From: Dinoroseobacter sp.
GTDB taxonomy: Bacteria; Pseudomonadota; Alphaproteobacteria; Rhodobacterales; Rhodobacteraceae
NCBI GenBank assembly: GCA_030066795.1
Contig: JASJAW010000018.1
Span: 62,001 to 126,000, forward strand
Direction of reading: 5' to 3'
Length of the DNA: 64,000 bases
In this document: positions 52,367-63,000 of the stretch, piece after piece
Position numbering within the stretch: the first letter of the stretch is position 1
Layout of the letters: every line of letters starts with the position of its first letter
Program-made: the position numbers and the translations under genes
Notes under the pieces: model-generated
What the model was told of the DNA's origin: nothing
Databases searched by the model: none
Seen by the model: only the letters and a program-made list of their open reading frames with translations

Positions 52367-53562
52367 GCTGCGCCCTCCCGTAACACTATTGCAGGATCGG
52401 CGCGCGCCGCGGCGCGCGCTGCAAACAGAGCGGTCGCTGCGACGAAAGCGAGAACGCTGGCGCAGATCACCAGTGTTTCGGAAATCGACAAAGAGACCAA
52501 TGCCTGCCCGGCTGGCATACCGCTGGCAAAGAGCGCAGTCGCAACCTGCGCTGCCACCGCATAGAGAGCGAAGGATACCAGCAACCCGAGCCCGCCACAG
52601 GCAAGGGCCTGAACCAACGGAAACACCCACAAGCTACGTGCGCTTAGTCCCATAAGGGCCAATGTTGCCAGAACACGGCGTTTGCGCGCAACCTCCGACC
52701 AGAACCCAAAAACAAGTGCTGCAGCAAGGCCGACAGCCGCAACGCAGGCTGTCAGTACGAGTGCGAGGTCAAGGTTTCGGCCAAGGTTCAAAACCCCCTC
52801 TACCTCAGCTGTTCTGGCCTCAGTGCGTGTGTTGAAGCGTTGCTCGATCCGGGTCTGAAGCTGCGCGAGCTGTGTCAGGTCGGAGGCGAAGACCCGCATT
52901 CCTTCGAACTCGGCCGCGCGTTGCGCGAGATTACGCCCTTCGCTGATGCCGTACTCCGGAAGGGCATAAGCGTCATAGAAGGCCTCTATCAAATCCAACA
53001 CCGATAACTCGGCCAGAACCGCTCTCCCGCCCATCGACTCGGTCGGCAGTATCGCTGCGACGCTTAAAGAAACCGCCAGTTGGCGAGGTCGGTCCTCGGC
53101 CTGTGTGATCACTTGGATCTCAGCGCCCTTGTTAAGGTTGAGTTGTTCTGCCAGCGATGCACTGAGAACTGCTTGCCCTTCCTTTAGGGCAATGCCCCCA
53201 AGCGTTGGATCGCCCGTTCCCGACGGAACAAGGATAGCGTCGCGTTTCCCGCGCCCGCCGACCTCGCGAACATTAACAAAATCGAACAGAGACCGCGTTT
53301 TCAGCGTGACAAAGCCGCTTTCGGGCCAACTACGCACCTCGTCGGCGTCCTGAAACGTGAAGCGCTGATTACCTGACGTGTCGATCTGCAAGGCGGCGGG
53401 GTCGGACAGTAGTCGCCCGATCAGCGCGTCGTAGACGCCGTTCTTCACGCCAAGCAGTACCAACAACGGCACAAGGACACCTGCCAGAACCGCTACATTA
53501 CAGACAAGCTGCATCCGGTCGCGGACCAGGTCTTTCAGTGCAAGCCCGACCACCAGTCTCAT
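52363..53562 (-). CDS. FtsX/MacB-like ABC transporter permease
   Basis: A 399-residue permease. The N-terminal helix (LVCNVAVLAGVLVPLLVLL, about 19-37) is followed by a large extracytoplasmic domain (about 45-260) and three C-terminal helices (about 270-385, LALVLTACVAAVGLAAALVF). This four-helix layout is that of FtsX, LolC/E and MacB mechanotransmission permeases rather than importers. ATPase gene upstream and SUMF gene downstream overlap it by four bases on each side. It should transmit ATP-driven motion to periplasmic parts of the cluster. Confidence 0.83.
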   Translation of the reverse strand: MRLVVGLALKDLVRDRMQLVCNVAVLAGVLVPLLVLLGVKNGVYDALIGRLLSDPAALQIDTSGNQRFTFQDADEVRSWPESGFVTLKTRSLFDFVNVREVGGRGKRDAILVPSGTGDPTLGGIALKEGQAVLSASLAEQLNLNKGAEIQVITQAEDRPRQLAVSLSVAAILPTESMGGRAVLAELSVLDLIEAFYDAYALPEYGISEGRNLAQRAAEFEGMRVFASDLTQLAQLQTRIEQRFNTRTEARTAEVEGVLNLGRNLDLALVLTACVAAVGLAAALVFGFWSEVARKRRVLATLALMGLSARSLWVFPLVQALACGGLGLLVSFALYAVAAQVATALFASGMPAGQALVSLSISETLVICASVLAFVAATALFAARAAARADPAIVLREGAA

Positions 53563-54311
53563 GCTGCGACACCGGGTCGGGCCAAGGGCGCGAGCACCGA
53601 ATGCGCACGCTCAGGTTTGCTGTCGGGGGCCATAGATAAGTGCCAGCGCTGCATCGGAAACTGATCCAACAATCCGAGATCGTGCGATGAGATGATGACT
53701 GCCGAGCCACCCAGATCAGCCGCTTCGATAAGCAGCCCCATAGCCGCACGTGCCGCATCAGGGTCCAATGCCGCGGTCGGCTCATCTGCGATCACGAATA
53801 CCGGTTTGTGTGCCAACGCGCGCGCGATGGATACCCTCTGGCGCTGACCGATTGATAGTGCCGAGGGCGACAGCTGTTGCAGGCCGTCAAGTCCAAGCCG
53901 ATCGACCAATGCTTCCAGCAAGGAGGGTTCAAGGGTGCCTGCGATATTCTGGCTTAGCGCAATGTTCTCGGCCACCGACAGAAAAGGTAAAAGCCCCCCC
54001 GTTTGAGGGACGAAACCAAAATATTGACCGCGAAGTCGCGCGGTTCTAGCAGCGCTTGCGCCTTTCGCCAGATCAAGCCTGTCTTCGGATGTTTGTAGCG
54101 CAAAGACAGAGCCCTCGTCGGGCGTCCGCAGCAATCCGAGAACCTCTAGCAACAGGGTTTTGCCAGTGCCCGACTCTCCCGACAGACCCAGCACACCCCC
54201 GGCCTCCAGTCTCAGCTCGTCCGTCGACATCCGAAAGGTGCGGTTGCCGTCCGTCAGAGTGACGGAGAGGTTTTCCAGTGAGAGGTAGGCGGCACCTGTA
54301 CGATCCGTCAC
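53559..54311 (-). CDS. ABC transporter ATP-binding protein (LolD/MacB class)
   Basis: A 250-residue ATPase with GTG start at 54311 overlapping the upstream stop (GTGA). Motifs: Walker A GESGTGKTLLLE near 39-50, signature LSIGQRQRVSIARALA (Ile replaces Gly in LSGGQ) and Walker B VFVIADEPTAALDP. It pairs with the FtsX-like permease that follows with a four-base overlap. LolD-type ATPases drive lipoprotein release or cell-wall hydrolase activation. Here they appear in a cluster with SrfB/SrfC, and the substrate process is unknown. Confidence 0.9.
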   Translation of the reverse strand: MTDRTGAAYLSLENLSVTLTDGNRTFRMSTDELRLEAGGVLGLSGESGTGKTLLLEVLGLLRTPDEGSVFALQTSEDRLDLAKGASAARTARLRGQYFGFVPQTGGLLPFLSVAENIALSQNIAGTLEPSLLEALVDRLGLDGLQQLSPSALSIGQRQRVSIARALAHKPVFVIADEPTAALDPDAARAAMGLLIEAADLGGSAVIISSHDLGLLDQFPMQRWHLSMAPDSKPERAHSVLAPLARPGVAA

Positions 54312-56230
54312 GGCAGAACGTCGAACGGCATGGCATACACAAGTTCACCGTCCGGGGCCCCTTCATAAAGAGCCGTCCAGACAGTGGGATCGAATAGCCA
54401 CTTTCGATACTGCGCTAGTTTCTGCCGCATGCCATCAATTACTGAGCGACGTAGCATCGCAGACTGGCCCCAGCGTTCCTCGGTCATTTGCAGAAGCTGG
54501 CTTTGATAGGGCAGTCTCTCAAGGTACTCCAACGCGCCGCCCAAGGTCTCGGTGTCCGGGTTGACCAATCTGTCCGGGTTCTGGGCCATGTCAGCGATTA
54601 CGCCGCGGACCTGGCCGAAAAACGTATACGCGTCCTGCGTGTCGCGGGATTGCTCGCCCAAGCGGACCAGATTGTCGAGCAGTTCCGCCATCGTCGCGAG
54701 CTCGTTTTTGGTAACGAGTAAACGCGGTTCAATCACAGTTTCGCGGGGGGCCTCCACTGCCTTGTCGGACACCCACCCCTCGATGACCGCGGGTGCCTGC
54801 GTGCCGCGTGTCGACCCGAGATAGGCAAGGCGCATGGCGCGACCGAGCGCAGCAAGATCCTCACCGGTTTCGGTGTCACTCAGAACTGTCTCTTCGCCTC
54901 GTGCAATACGGACATGGTCTGTCAGTGCTGTAACCAGGCGCTGCGCGGTTGCCGCAAAAGCCTCCTCAGATCCTCCTTCGATGGGAAAATAGAACTCTCG
55001 TTCAGCAAAGTTGGACAGCGTCCGGTAACGGCTGGCCGCATAGTCATGGTTGCCGTTCGCCCCCGCTGGGGTTTTCAGATGCAGTGTCATGACCACGATA
55101 TTGCGGCCCTCGGCATCGGCCTGCAATTCCGCCACGCCAATTTCCGAGCGCGCGTTGGGATCCCGTGGGTCTTTTGGGCCGGCATCAGTTACAAGGATCA
55201 CGTACCGGGCATCGATCGGGTCTCCGGCCCCCAACTGATCCCAATCGATCTCATCTATGGCATCCTCGACCCCAGCAAGACTGTCTTCGTTGAATCCGGG
55301 AGAATTCGCGCGCGCCACCTGCGTAGCCGAGGCGATGGCCTGAATAACGGGAGCCTGATCAGTGCGACGCGAAAGCGGAATCAATGTCCGAGTGCGGTAT
55401 TCGAGTTCTGGCACTGCGTCCGTACTGTCGCGAAACCCGATCGCGCCGAAATTTACCAGCTCGCCAATCTCCGTGCCGCTAATCTCGCGTACAGTCTGTT
55501 GCAGGACTGCTTGCGTGGCAGCGATATAGGGCTCCATCGACTGGGTCGTATCGAGAACGAACACGATCCCGACGTCGAATTCACCTCCAGTGCCTTTTTT
55601 CTGCGGACTTTCCGGTTTCTCGGCCTGCTTCGGGACCGAAGCCACCTTCATCAACAGAACATCCTCGTAGTTTACCGGATGCAAATCCTCGACGAAGTCG
55701 AGGATAGGCATAAGGTACAGTTCCTCGCGTATGTTGACGAACTCCTCGGGTTCTATGGCAACCACGCCCTCGGCGCCTTCAATGATCCCGGCCTCCGCTT
55801 GTGCCAGCAACCGTTCCTGCACCTGCAAAAGGGCCTCGTGCGCCATCAACCATCGTAGCTGGTCTTCACTTTCGAAGAAGAACTGGCGTTCGCGTCCGGC
55901 CCGGTTGGTAAACGCGCCGACGATGTTCTGACGCCAGTCGACAGCTTCCGACGCGCGGATCCAGCCGTTTGGACCGCCTGCGTTGCTATTGGCGACGGCC
56001 AGCCAACCATCCTGCCGTTGGTAAACATAGAGAGGTTGGAATGCGTGCAGCTCAGCCGCCGCTTGCCCGTCTGGCGTAGTGCGTAATACCGCGCCCGGTT
56101 TGGTGACTACCCGTTGAAATACGGTTTGCGTCCCCTCGAGCAGCAGCGGCCGCTGCGTCTGCCCGCGTGCGTCCATCGATCCGGCAAACAGAAGAACAAC
56201 CGGCAACAGGAGATATAGAACACGCAGCAT
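54308..56230 (-). CDS. Secreted protein with SH3-like and von Willebrand factor A domains
   Basis: A 640-residue protein from ATG 56230 (GGAGACC upstream). Signal peptide MLRVLYLLLPVVLLFAGSMD; SH3b-like region at about 38-100 (GAVLRTTPDGQAAAELHAF, QDGWLAVANSNAGGPNGWI); a helical linker; a vWA domain from about 217 with the metal-ion site FVLDTTQSM (D227, T229, S231) and ILVTDAGPKDPRDPN. The C-terminal third (from about 470) is helical and unassigned. It probably binds partner proteins or peptidoglycan in the periplasm. ATGA/GTGA overlaps join it to the ABC ATPase. Confidence 0.82.
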   Translation of the reverse strand: MLRVLYLLLPVVLLFAGSMDARGQTQRPLLLEGTQTVFQRVVTKPGAVLRTTPDGQAAAELHAFQPLYVYQRQDGWLAVANSNAGGPNGWIRASEAVDWRQNIVGAFTNRAGRERQFFFESEDQLRWLMAHEALLQVQERLLAQAEAGIIEGAEGVVAIEPEEFVNIREELYLMPILDFVEDLHPVNYEDVLLMKVASVPKQAEKPESPQKKGTGGEFDVGIVFVLDTTQSMEPYIAATQAVLQQTVREISGTEIGELVNFGAIGFRDSTDAVPELEYRTRTLIPLSRRTDQAPVIQAIASATQVARANSPGFNEDSLAGVEDAIDEIDWDQLGAGDPIDARYVILVTDAGPKDPRDPNARSEIGVAELQADAEGRNIVVMTLHLKTPAGANGNHDYAASRYRTLSNFAEREFYFPIEGGSEEAFAATAQRLVTALTDHVRIARGEETVLSDTETGEDLAALGRAMRLAYLGSTRGTQAPAVIEGWVSDKAVEAPRETVIEPRLLVTKNELATMAELLDNLVRLGEQSRDTQDAYTFFGQVRGVIADMAQNPDRLVNPDTETLGGALEYLERLPYQSQLLQMTEERWGQSAMLRRSVIDGMRQKLAQYRKWLFDPTVWTALYEGAPDGELVYAMPFDVLP

Positions 56231-56243
56231 GTTTTGGGTCTCC

Positions 56244-57308
56244 TTATTCCGCACAGTAGTCTTCCAGTGCCCCGACACTAAGAGTGTCGCTGCGCAACAT
56301 CAGCGAGCGGCAGACACCGGCCAACAGTGCTTCCGCCTCGGACGATCCGGCATCGCGTGCACGGGCATAATACTCGGCCGCACGGGCTGGATTGTCGCCA
56401 AGGGTCAGTCCGATCTGTTCCTCTATGACTGGATCTGTCTGTCCGGTATCATAAAGCGTGCCAAAGAAAGCCAGTGCGGCCGCGTCCCCTTCGGCCACCG
56501 CTTTTTCGATCAGGTCAAGCGCCGTGTCCGGGCCGACGGATCCGCCGCAATTTCTCAACGCTCCGGTCAGGGCCTCAAAGCCGTCGCTGGAAACGGCGGC
56601 CAATTCCGCATCGGAACACGGGTCTGGCGCAGCGGCCACCGGTGGCGGGTTCGCTGCTAAGGGCGCTTCCGGCTCGGCAACGGGCTCCGTTCGTGGGTCA
56701 CGGTCCTGCAACAAGAAGAACGCGAGCCCTGCAAGTGCGAGAATACCCGCCACCGCCCCAAAGATGAGAGATTTTGAGTGGCCCGAAGGTTCCTCTTCCT
56801 CTTGCATGGGCTGCGGCGTCTCGTCGACCTCATCTGCAACATCCTCCGCGCCGATAGAAACTTCGGGCACTTGTTCCACAGGCTCAGGATCGGGATCGGA
56901 CACTTGATCCTTCATCTTGATCGGGGCGGCGGGTGCGGCGGCTGCTAGGCCAGAGCCTACCTTTATCGCGTTGTCCGATGTGGCGGCGTTAGGTGCATGC
57001 ACGATGTCGTCAGGCCAACTGATCTCAGCGCTAACTGCGCCGATCGTGAGCCGCAGCGCAGCAAATTCCTCGATCTGGTCGACGACTTCGGGTCCGATCA
57101 CAAGAGACGCCCCGTGTGCGGACATCACAACGGGGTAGGGGCCAAAGGCGTGCTTTTCGGGCTGCCATCCCTTGGGTCCCAGGAAGCGTTCGTTGTACAG
57201 GTCGAAGACCTCAAGGGGCGCAGCATTGTCGGTCAGGGAACTACCGTCGAAACTTAGCACCGCATAGCCGCCACGTGGGTGTTTGGGGTCCGGCCGAACG
57301 TCAATCAT
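56244..57308 (-). CDS. Membrane protein with Sel1-like C-terminal region
   Basis: A 354-residue protein. Cytosolic N-terminal domain of about 115 residues (GGYAVLSFDGSSLTDNAAPL), an acidic linker, one membrane helix (181-200, LIFGAVAGILALAGLAFFLL) and a periplasmic C-terminus with Sel1/TPR-like helices (EGDAAALAFFGTLYDTGQTD, NPARAAEYYARARDAGSSEA). The start overlaps the SrfC stop (ATGA) and the next gene follows 13 bases later. It bridges the cytosolic SrfB/SrfC parts and the periplasmic vWA and SUMF parts. No known name; predicted single-pass, N-terminus inside. Confidence 0.7.
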   Translation of the reverse strand: MIDVRPDPKHPRGGYAVLSFDGSSLTDNAAPLEVFDLYNERFLGPKGWQPEKHAFGPYPVVMSAHGASLVIGPEVVDQIEEFAALRLTIGAVSAEISWPDDIVHAPNAATSDNAIKVGSGLAAAAPAAPIKMKDQVSDPDPEPVEQVPEVSIGAEDVADEVDETPQPMQEEEEPSGHSKSLIFGAVAGILALAGLAFFLLQDRDPRTEPVAEPEAPLAANPPPVAAAPDPCSDAELAAVSSDGFEALTGALRNCGGSVGPDTALDLIEKAVAEGDAAALAFFGTLYDTGQTDPVIEEQIGLTLGDNPARAAEYYARARDAGSSEAEALLAGVCRSLMLRSDTLSVGALEDYCAE

Positions 57309-59998
57309 GTCGTCTCCTCGACCGCATCACCGGTTAAACCGCGCAGGATGCGACCAAGCTTTCTGTTCTGCTCCTGATTTATTTCACCCGCATCAGTATC
57401 TCCCGCGTTTCCAACGAACAGGGTTTCCAGCATATACACCCAATCGGTCCACGTCTCTTCGGCAGAAGCCCGAGGTATTTCCGGTAAGCCGTCAAGCTTG
57501 TCTGGTGCGGGGCGTGGTGTGAATGCGTGTCGGGTCAAACCGTCGGCTGTTTCGATCTGCGGGCGCGCTTCTTCGGGCAGTCTTTGCGCGCCGAGTTGGT
57601 GAACGAAGTGGTTGATGGCCTCGGCGCAAACTATGGCAGCCGGTGCAGCTTGCTGATCTACCGTATTGCCATAAGCAATGGCGCGCAGTTCTTCGAGCAT
57701 GGCGTCGCGCACGCCAGTGCGCCGTAGCCCGTGCACAAGTTCCGCCACCAAGGTCGAAGCGGCCTCGGGGGTAAGCGCGAGTGTTTCGAGCAAGCGCTCG
57801 TCCTCGCGAAAAGTATTCAGACCCTCGACCCAAAGCTCGATCGCGGTATCGGCCTGGAACTGTTCCGGTGTCATGGTGCGTATCTTGGGTGGCGCATCGG
57901 CCGTCGCTTCCTCGGCGACGGCTGGTCCGGCCGAGGCGGGTCCGGGGCGCCCAGGACGGCCCGGGCGACCGGGGCGCGACGGGCTTGCGGCGCCGGCAGC
58001 AACAACGGCCGGTCTGTCCACGACTGAGCTTACGGCGCTCGAGATCCGAATTGAACTCGGTACCCTAGAAAGCCGGTCTTGCACGATGTCCTGCTCGACA
58101 CAGAGCGCCGCAAGAAAGGCCCCAAACCTATGGTTCTGAAGTGTGATCTCGAGACAATCCATGATTTCGTAGGCCGCTTTTCTCTTTTCAGCCTCGCGCT
58201 GTTCGAAATCGTCCGAAACATAGAAACCTGTCAGTTCAAGCTCCATGTCGCGTGCTATTTTCTCGGTCTGCGAACTGATCTGCCGGTATTTGCTGTTGGG
58301 TTTGCAAACCTTGGTCAGTTCAGCGGTCAGATAGCCGACACCACCGTCGTTCAGCTTGAGTGCGGCGTCCCACGCGACCTCGGGTTCTTTGAAATGGCGC
58401 TGTACCGAGGGCGCTTCGAGGCACCCCGCCTTAAGCTCCGCGACGCGTGAGGCCTTTTCAGCCCGTATGGCGACCTCACGCTGGTTTTCGTCGTATTCAA
58501 GCAGGCCTTCGACAAAGTAGTTCGGGTTGCGCAGCCAATAGCAATTCTGGAAAGGCGCGTTCGGTGTCCATTGGTTGACCCAGCTATCGTCGATCTTGCC
58601 TCCAAATCCGTCCAGAAGGCTGGCTTTCATGCGCAATTGAAAGCGTGAGGACTCTCCGCCGCCTGCAGCGCTTTCGCCAAGGTGCTTGTCAAATTTCGTC
58701 ATCACGAAGAACAATATGCAGTCAGTTTCTGCACGCTGTTGTGGCCGCGCGCCGTGCGTCAACGAAATCCAGTTGTCGACGAGGCCGGGTAGATCAAGTG
58801 TTTCCATGTTGCTATCCGGCACACAGAGTAGCATCGAGGTGATTTCTTGGTTTTCTACATAGCGATCAAAAAGATAGGCTACCTTCCCGCGCAACAATAG
58901 CTGGCTGACCGTTTCTTCAGGTTTAGCTAGGGTCTTGGACAAAGGCTGTTCAAATCGGTTCCGCGCGCCGGGAAAGTCCAACAAATCCGTTTCGGCAAAG
59001 AGCGGGCTCGGCTGCGTTTCCATTGGAAAGACAAGCTCCGCTGCCAAGGCGCATACAACTGCACGCGGTACATCCACTTCTTTGCCGTCGGGCGTGCGCA
59101 CCTTCAGCAGATCGGCGGCGCTCCCTTCAAATAACCCATGCAAGGTTTTCACATCAATGATCGACGTTTCGCGCGGTGTCAGTGCATCCAGGCCTGCAAA
59201 CACCTCGGGCGCATTGCCGATCCGTTGAAGAGCTTCGGCGAGTTGCAGGTAGAGCGCAGTCAGCGGTTCATGACCGCCCCATAGGATCGAAAGGAATTTG
59301 GCTCGGTCGGCGACTGCCATTTTCGGAGCCATTTCCGCAGCTTCTTCCCAGAAGGTGCGCAGCGCAGCGGCGTAGGCTGCCTTGCCGAAGGTGGCCGCGA
59401 AATAATCCCCGATTTCATAAATCTCATCCTCGGACAAGCCGGGTACAACGGCATTCCCGACACGCCCGCGATAGGCGTCAAAATGAGCCGCAAGGTCCTC
59501 GGGTTCCGGCGCAGGTTCGGATTGATCGCCGTCGTTGAAGAACGAGTTGGCGATTGTACGCGCCAGATCCGCCTCGGACAGCAGCAACAGCTTGATCGGA
59601 AAGCCGTCCGGGGTGGGGTCCTTGGACATCGTAAAGCGCGTTACCAGTCCGGTGGACTCGCCTTCTCCTTCAGGGTTGATTTCGCGGATGTAGTCGAGCT
59701 TTCCCTGCGGGCCGTTGAAATCAGCGACGAGGCGTCCATCTGCGGGACGAGCGAGGACCGAGACAAGAAAGGACTTCCCAGCTTGCGAGGGGCCAAACAC
59801 ACTGACCGACATGCGCGTGCGCGCCGAATTCGCCAGCTTGCTGGCCCTGCGACGGGACTTCCGCATCAACTGCGTGAGCGTCTTGGCTCGGCGATCCACC
59901 GTATCGGCATTTTCGGGATCATTGATCCATCCCAGCGCATCCTGCGAAAGCTCTGCAACCTTCAGGCAGCGATCTGCGAGGGTATTTGCATCAGCCAT
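57305..59998 (-). CDS. srfC: SrfC-family P-loop GTPase-like protein
   Basis: An 897-residue cytosolic protein matching the 'virulence factor SrfC' family. The P-loop is VFGPSQAGKSFLVSVLA (67-83, GxxxxGKS), a DxxG-type segment LLDFPGARNRFEQ lies at 339-351, and a (N/T)KxD-like segment VMTKFDKHLG at 432-441, so a dynamin/septin-like GTPase is plausible. A Pro/Gly/Arg repeat (RPGRPGRPGRPGP) marks a flexible linker at about 670. Start follows GAGGGGAAC 17 bases after SrfB. In Salmonella srfB and srfC are co-expressed with SPI-2 regulator SsrB, and their function is unknown to me. Confidence 0.85.
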   Translation of the reverse strand: MADANTLADRCLKVAELSQDALGWINDPENADTVDRRAKTLTQLMRKSRRRASKLANSARTRMSVSVFGPSQAGKSFLVSVLARPADGRLVADFNGPQGKLDYIREINPEGEGESTGLVTRFTMSKDPTPDGFPIKLLLLSEADLARTIANSFFNDGDQSEPAPEPEDLAAHFDAYRGRVGNAVVPGLSEDEIYEIGDYFAATFGKAAYAAALRTFWEEAAEMAPKMAVADRAKFLSILWGGHEPLTALYLQLAEALQRIGNAPEVFAGLDALTPRETSIIDVKTLHGLFEGSAADLLKVRTPDGKEVDVPRAVVCALAAELVFPMETQPSPLFAETDLLDFPGARNRFEQPLSKTLAKPEETVSQLLLRGKVAYLFDRYVENQEITSMLLCVPDSNMETLDLPGLVDNWISLTHGARPQQRAETDCILFFVMTKFDKHLGESAAGGGESSRFQLRMKASLLDGFGGKIDDSWVNQWTPNAPFQNCYWLRNPNYFVEGLLEYDENQREVAIRAEKASRVAELKAGCLEAPSVQRHFKEPEVAWDAALKLNDGGVGYLTAELTKVCKPNSKYRQISSQTEKIARDMELELTGFYVSDDFEQREAEKRKAAYEIMDCLEITLQNHRFGAFLAALCVEQDIVQDRLSRVPSSIRISSAVSSVVDRPAVVAAGAASPSRPGRPGRPGRPGPASAGPAVAEEATADAPPKIRTMTPEQFQADTAIELWVEGLNTFREDERLLETLALTPEAASTLVAELVHGLRRTGVRDAMLEELRAIAYGNTVDQQAAPAAIVCAEAINHFVHQLGAQRLPEEARPQIETADGLTRHAFTPRPAPDKLDGLPEIPRASAEETWTDWVYMLETLFVGNAGDTDAGEINQEQNRKLGRILRGLTGDAVEETT

Positions 59999-60015
59999 CT
60001 GTTGTTCCCCTCAAT

Positions 60016-63000
60016 TCAGATCCGAAACACGCCTGTGTCGAGCCAGTACTTGTCCTCGAAGCCAAGCGTGTGCAGTGATAGGATCACGTCATCGTTCTTC
60101 ATCATCGTGCCTTCGGCGTCCTCGACCGCATCTATGCGGAAAACCTCCCGCACCCGCTCGCGACGCAGTTTTTCCAGTGAGGTTTCAGCCTCATCCACAT
60201 CGTCATCTTCGCGCACCAACTCCACCTTTATCGGTTTCTTGCGCCCTTCGATTGAAGAGTTCGCAAAATCAAGGCGATAGAGAGGCGTTGTGGTCCAGCG
60301 TTCCAGCGGCAATTGGCGGGAGCCAATGAACACCGGTGAATACATCTTCACCACCGCAATCGGATCCTGCGCCGTTTTCTTGGCATCCAGATCGATGTCC
60401 GAGAACAAGATGCGATGCGCGGGGATCTGGCCGTTGGTGTCCATCTCACCAACGAAGCGCGCCGTCGATTTCATCTGGAACGCTCCGGTCGTGACCTTAA
60501 AGTTGGGTATTCGGCTTTCGGAAAGGGCAATCAGCATGCCGCCGACCGCAACGGTTGATTTCGGGTCGCCAACGCGTTGCGAAACTGGATCTCGGAAAGG
60601 ATACCAATTCCCGGTTTTGTAGCGATGCATAGAGATCAAACGGTGCGGCGGTACGACCAGCATCTCTTCGATAATCGAACGAACAGCGGGCAAACGCGAC
60701 GGACGCCCAGTCAGAAGAACGACATCACAGCCGAGATGGTCAATCACCTCACACATGTTGCCCAACACCTTCTGAAACACTTCACGCGCTATCGCGTCCA
60801 GATCCTCGCGGCTGAAGGCTAAGTTTACGTCGGCAAGTCGCCAACCTTGCGCGCCAAGCTGGGCTGCGGATTTCTCGAGATAGTCGAGAATATCATCCGT
60901 TACCTTGGGTTTAACCTGTGGTGGCTCTTCTTCCGCTGGCTCTGTGTCGGCTTCGTCCCCGGTATCTGGCCTACGTGTTGGCACAAGGCCTAGAACGTCG
61001 GCCGCCTGGACCTCTATCCTGTCGGCCTCTTCCACGTCCTCGCACAGGGATAAGATCGCCTCGGCTAGAGGCACCAGCACCCGCACTGAAAACTGGCGTC
61101 TTCGCTGAACCGTCTGCTGTTCCTGCCCGCCGATATCGCCGCCGAACAGCTCACGCATGCGTTCGGCCACGAAACGACCACCTGCCTCTGTGATAGAGTC
61201 CTGAAGTCGCGGCAGTACAATCGCGCTGATGACACGATGCACGAGATCGTCACCCGCGACGCGGAAACCTTCGCGGAACGTCTGTTCCGGGTGTAACACT
61301 CGGTTGTCTTCGCCTCGGTAGGTGGTGACCATCAGGTCGGTTGTGCCGCCCCCAACGTCGATACAGGCCAGTCGCAGCGACGGTACGGTGTCGCCTGCGG
61401 GGCTTGGACGTTTCTGCCCTTTCAGCTGTAAGAACGTATCGATCCTACCATCGAATTTTTGGGTCAGTTCCGAGTAAAGATAAACCAGTTGCGTGCAGCT
61501 GGCTTCATCCCAATCCACGAGCAATTCAGGTTTGTTTTCAACCGCGATTGTGCTTGAGCCGTCTTTGATCCCTAACATCTCTTTTACGAGGATCATGGCA
61601 CCTTGAACACGCGACCGTATCATCGCCTGCTCCTGCACCGAGGTGGCCGTTGGCAGGCTCAGGATCACGCGGTTTAAAAGTCGTGGCAGGTCTGATTGCG
61701 GACGGCGCGAGCGTGAAGCCGGATCGTTAATCTGGACCATGGCATGGGCGATTACCTCAGACAGCATAAATCCAAAGAGAGAGGAGCGGGAAAACCGCGG
61801 CCGGATCGCAGGCGTCATGGGCGTGCTCTTGCGCGGCTTGCGCAGTTTATCGCTGATTTCCTGCTTGATTTGGACCAGCACGTCGCCAGCTTCATTCAAG
61901 TGGCGCATCGCGGCGCGGACGGGGCGCGGCAGATTATTGGGGTCGAAGTGGTTGTGAAAACGCCAATCCTGCAGAACGGCGGTTTCGTCCCACAAGTAGC
62001 GTTTGGGCGATGACAAGCCCGAGACCGTCTCAGTGCCTTCTTCTGCCTGAACAAGTCGCATCGCCTCGGGCCCCATGCGCACAAAGCTGGGCCACATGAA
62101 CGCGTTGCGACGCCCGGACCGCGACGCGTATCGCTCATCTCCGAAGCGCAGGTCCGCAAATTCGACCCGGCTCTCAAATAACCCAGAATAATGGTACTCA
62201 GGGCGCGATAGATCACGAATTTCCAGCGGGAACGACCGGGCGAGATCTACACGGGTGTCCCCCGGAAACCGCTCGATCAGAATGCCACAGGTTCGGGAAT
62301 TTCCTATGTCGAGAACAAGATCGACTTCAACAGGTGTCACCGCATCTCGTTGCGCTACGGTATTGGCAAAGCGCATCTTCGGCGGCGCAACAGCTTTTTG
62401 GATCAGCTTCAAGTACGACAGGTAGCGTGCCCAGTGCTCAAACATGTAGGGCAGGTTTTCTTCCGAGATCGCGCGCCCGGGCCGCTCGGCCCGCTTGAAC
62501 TCCAGAAACATCTCTTTCAGCCAGTCCGAAACCCACAACTGTAGATCAAGTGCGTTGCCGTCCTCATCTGCCTCGAGGCGCTGTAGAAACCAACTCATGG
62601 CTGCGGGATCTGACACAAGACGGAATTCCCGTGGCTTTTCGCTGTCCGCGCGTTCCGGGGCGACGTAGTGTTGGCTCTGATCCTGATCTGTCAGGGCGGT
62701 ATCGAGTGCGAGTTGCACCCGGTGCGTGTGACCTGTTTCAGGGTCCGGCTCGGGTAGTTCAACCGTGCGCATCCGCGCCCAACTGGACGGCCCGGCGTCG
62801 TAAACCTCTTCACCTGCTGCTCCGCGCTGGTTCTTCAATCGCAACACGGGAACCGGAACCCACTTTTCCAGAAAAGGTTCCAACGCCGCAACAGGTCGGA
62901 TTGAATACTCATTGTCGTCGGAGGTCGCGCCAGACAGTATCTTAGCGTCCGCTTCGGCCTCGCCCGACAAGGGATAAAGCGTTCGGTGCGCTTCCGTCGC

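Noticed and set aside
54914..55858. Plus-strand frame of 314 codons inside the vWA gene
   Set aside because: Antisense to a gene with a clear vWA motif and coupled overlaps; no ribosome site.
57940..58000. Short repeat-like GC-rich stretch in srfC
   Set aside because: It encodes an in-frame RPGRPGRPG linker; not a nucleotide repeat or CRISPR.
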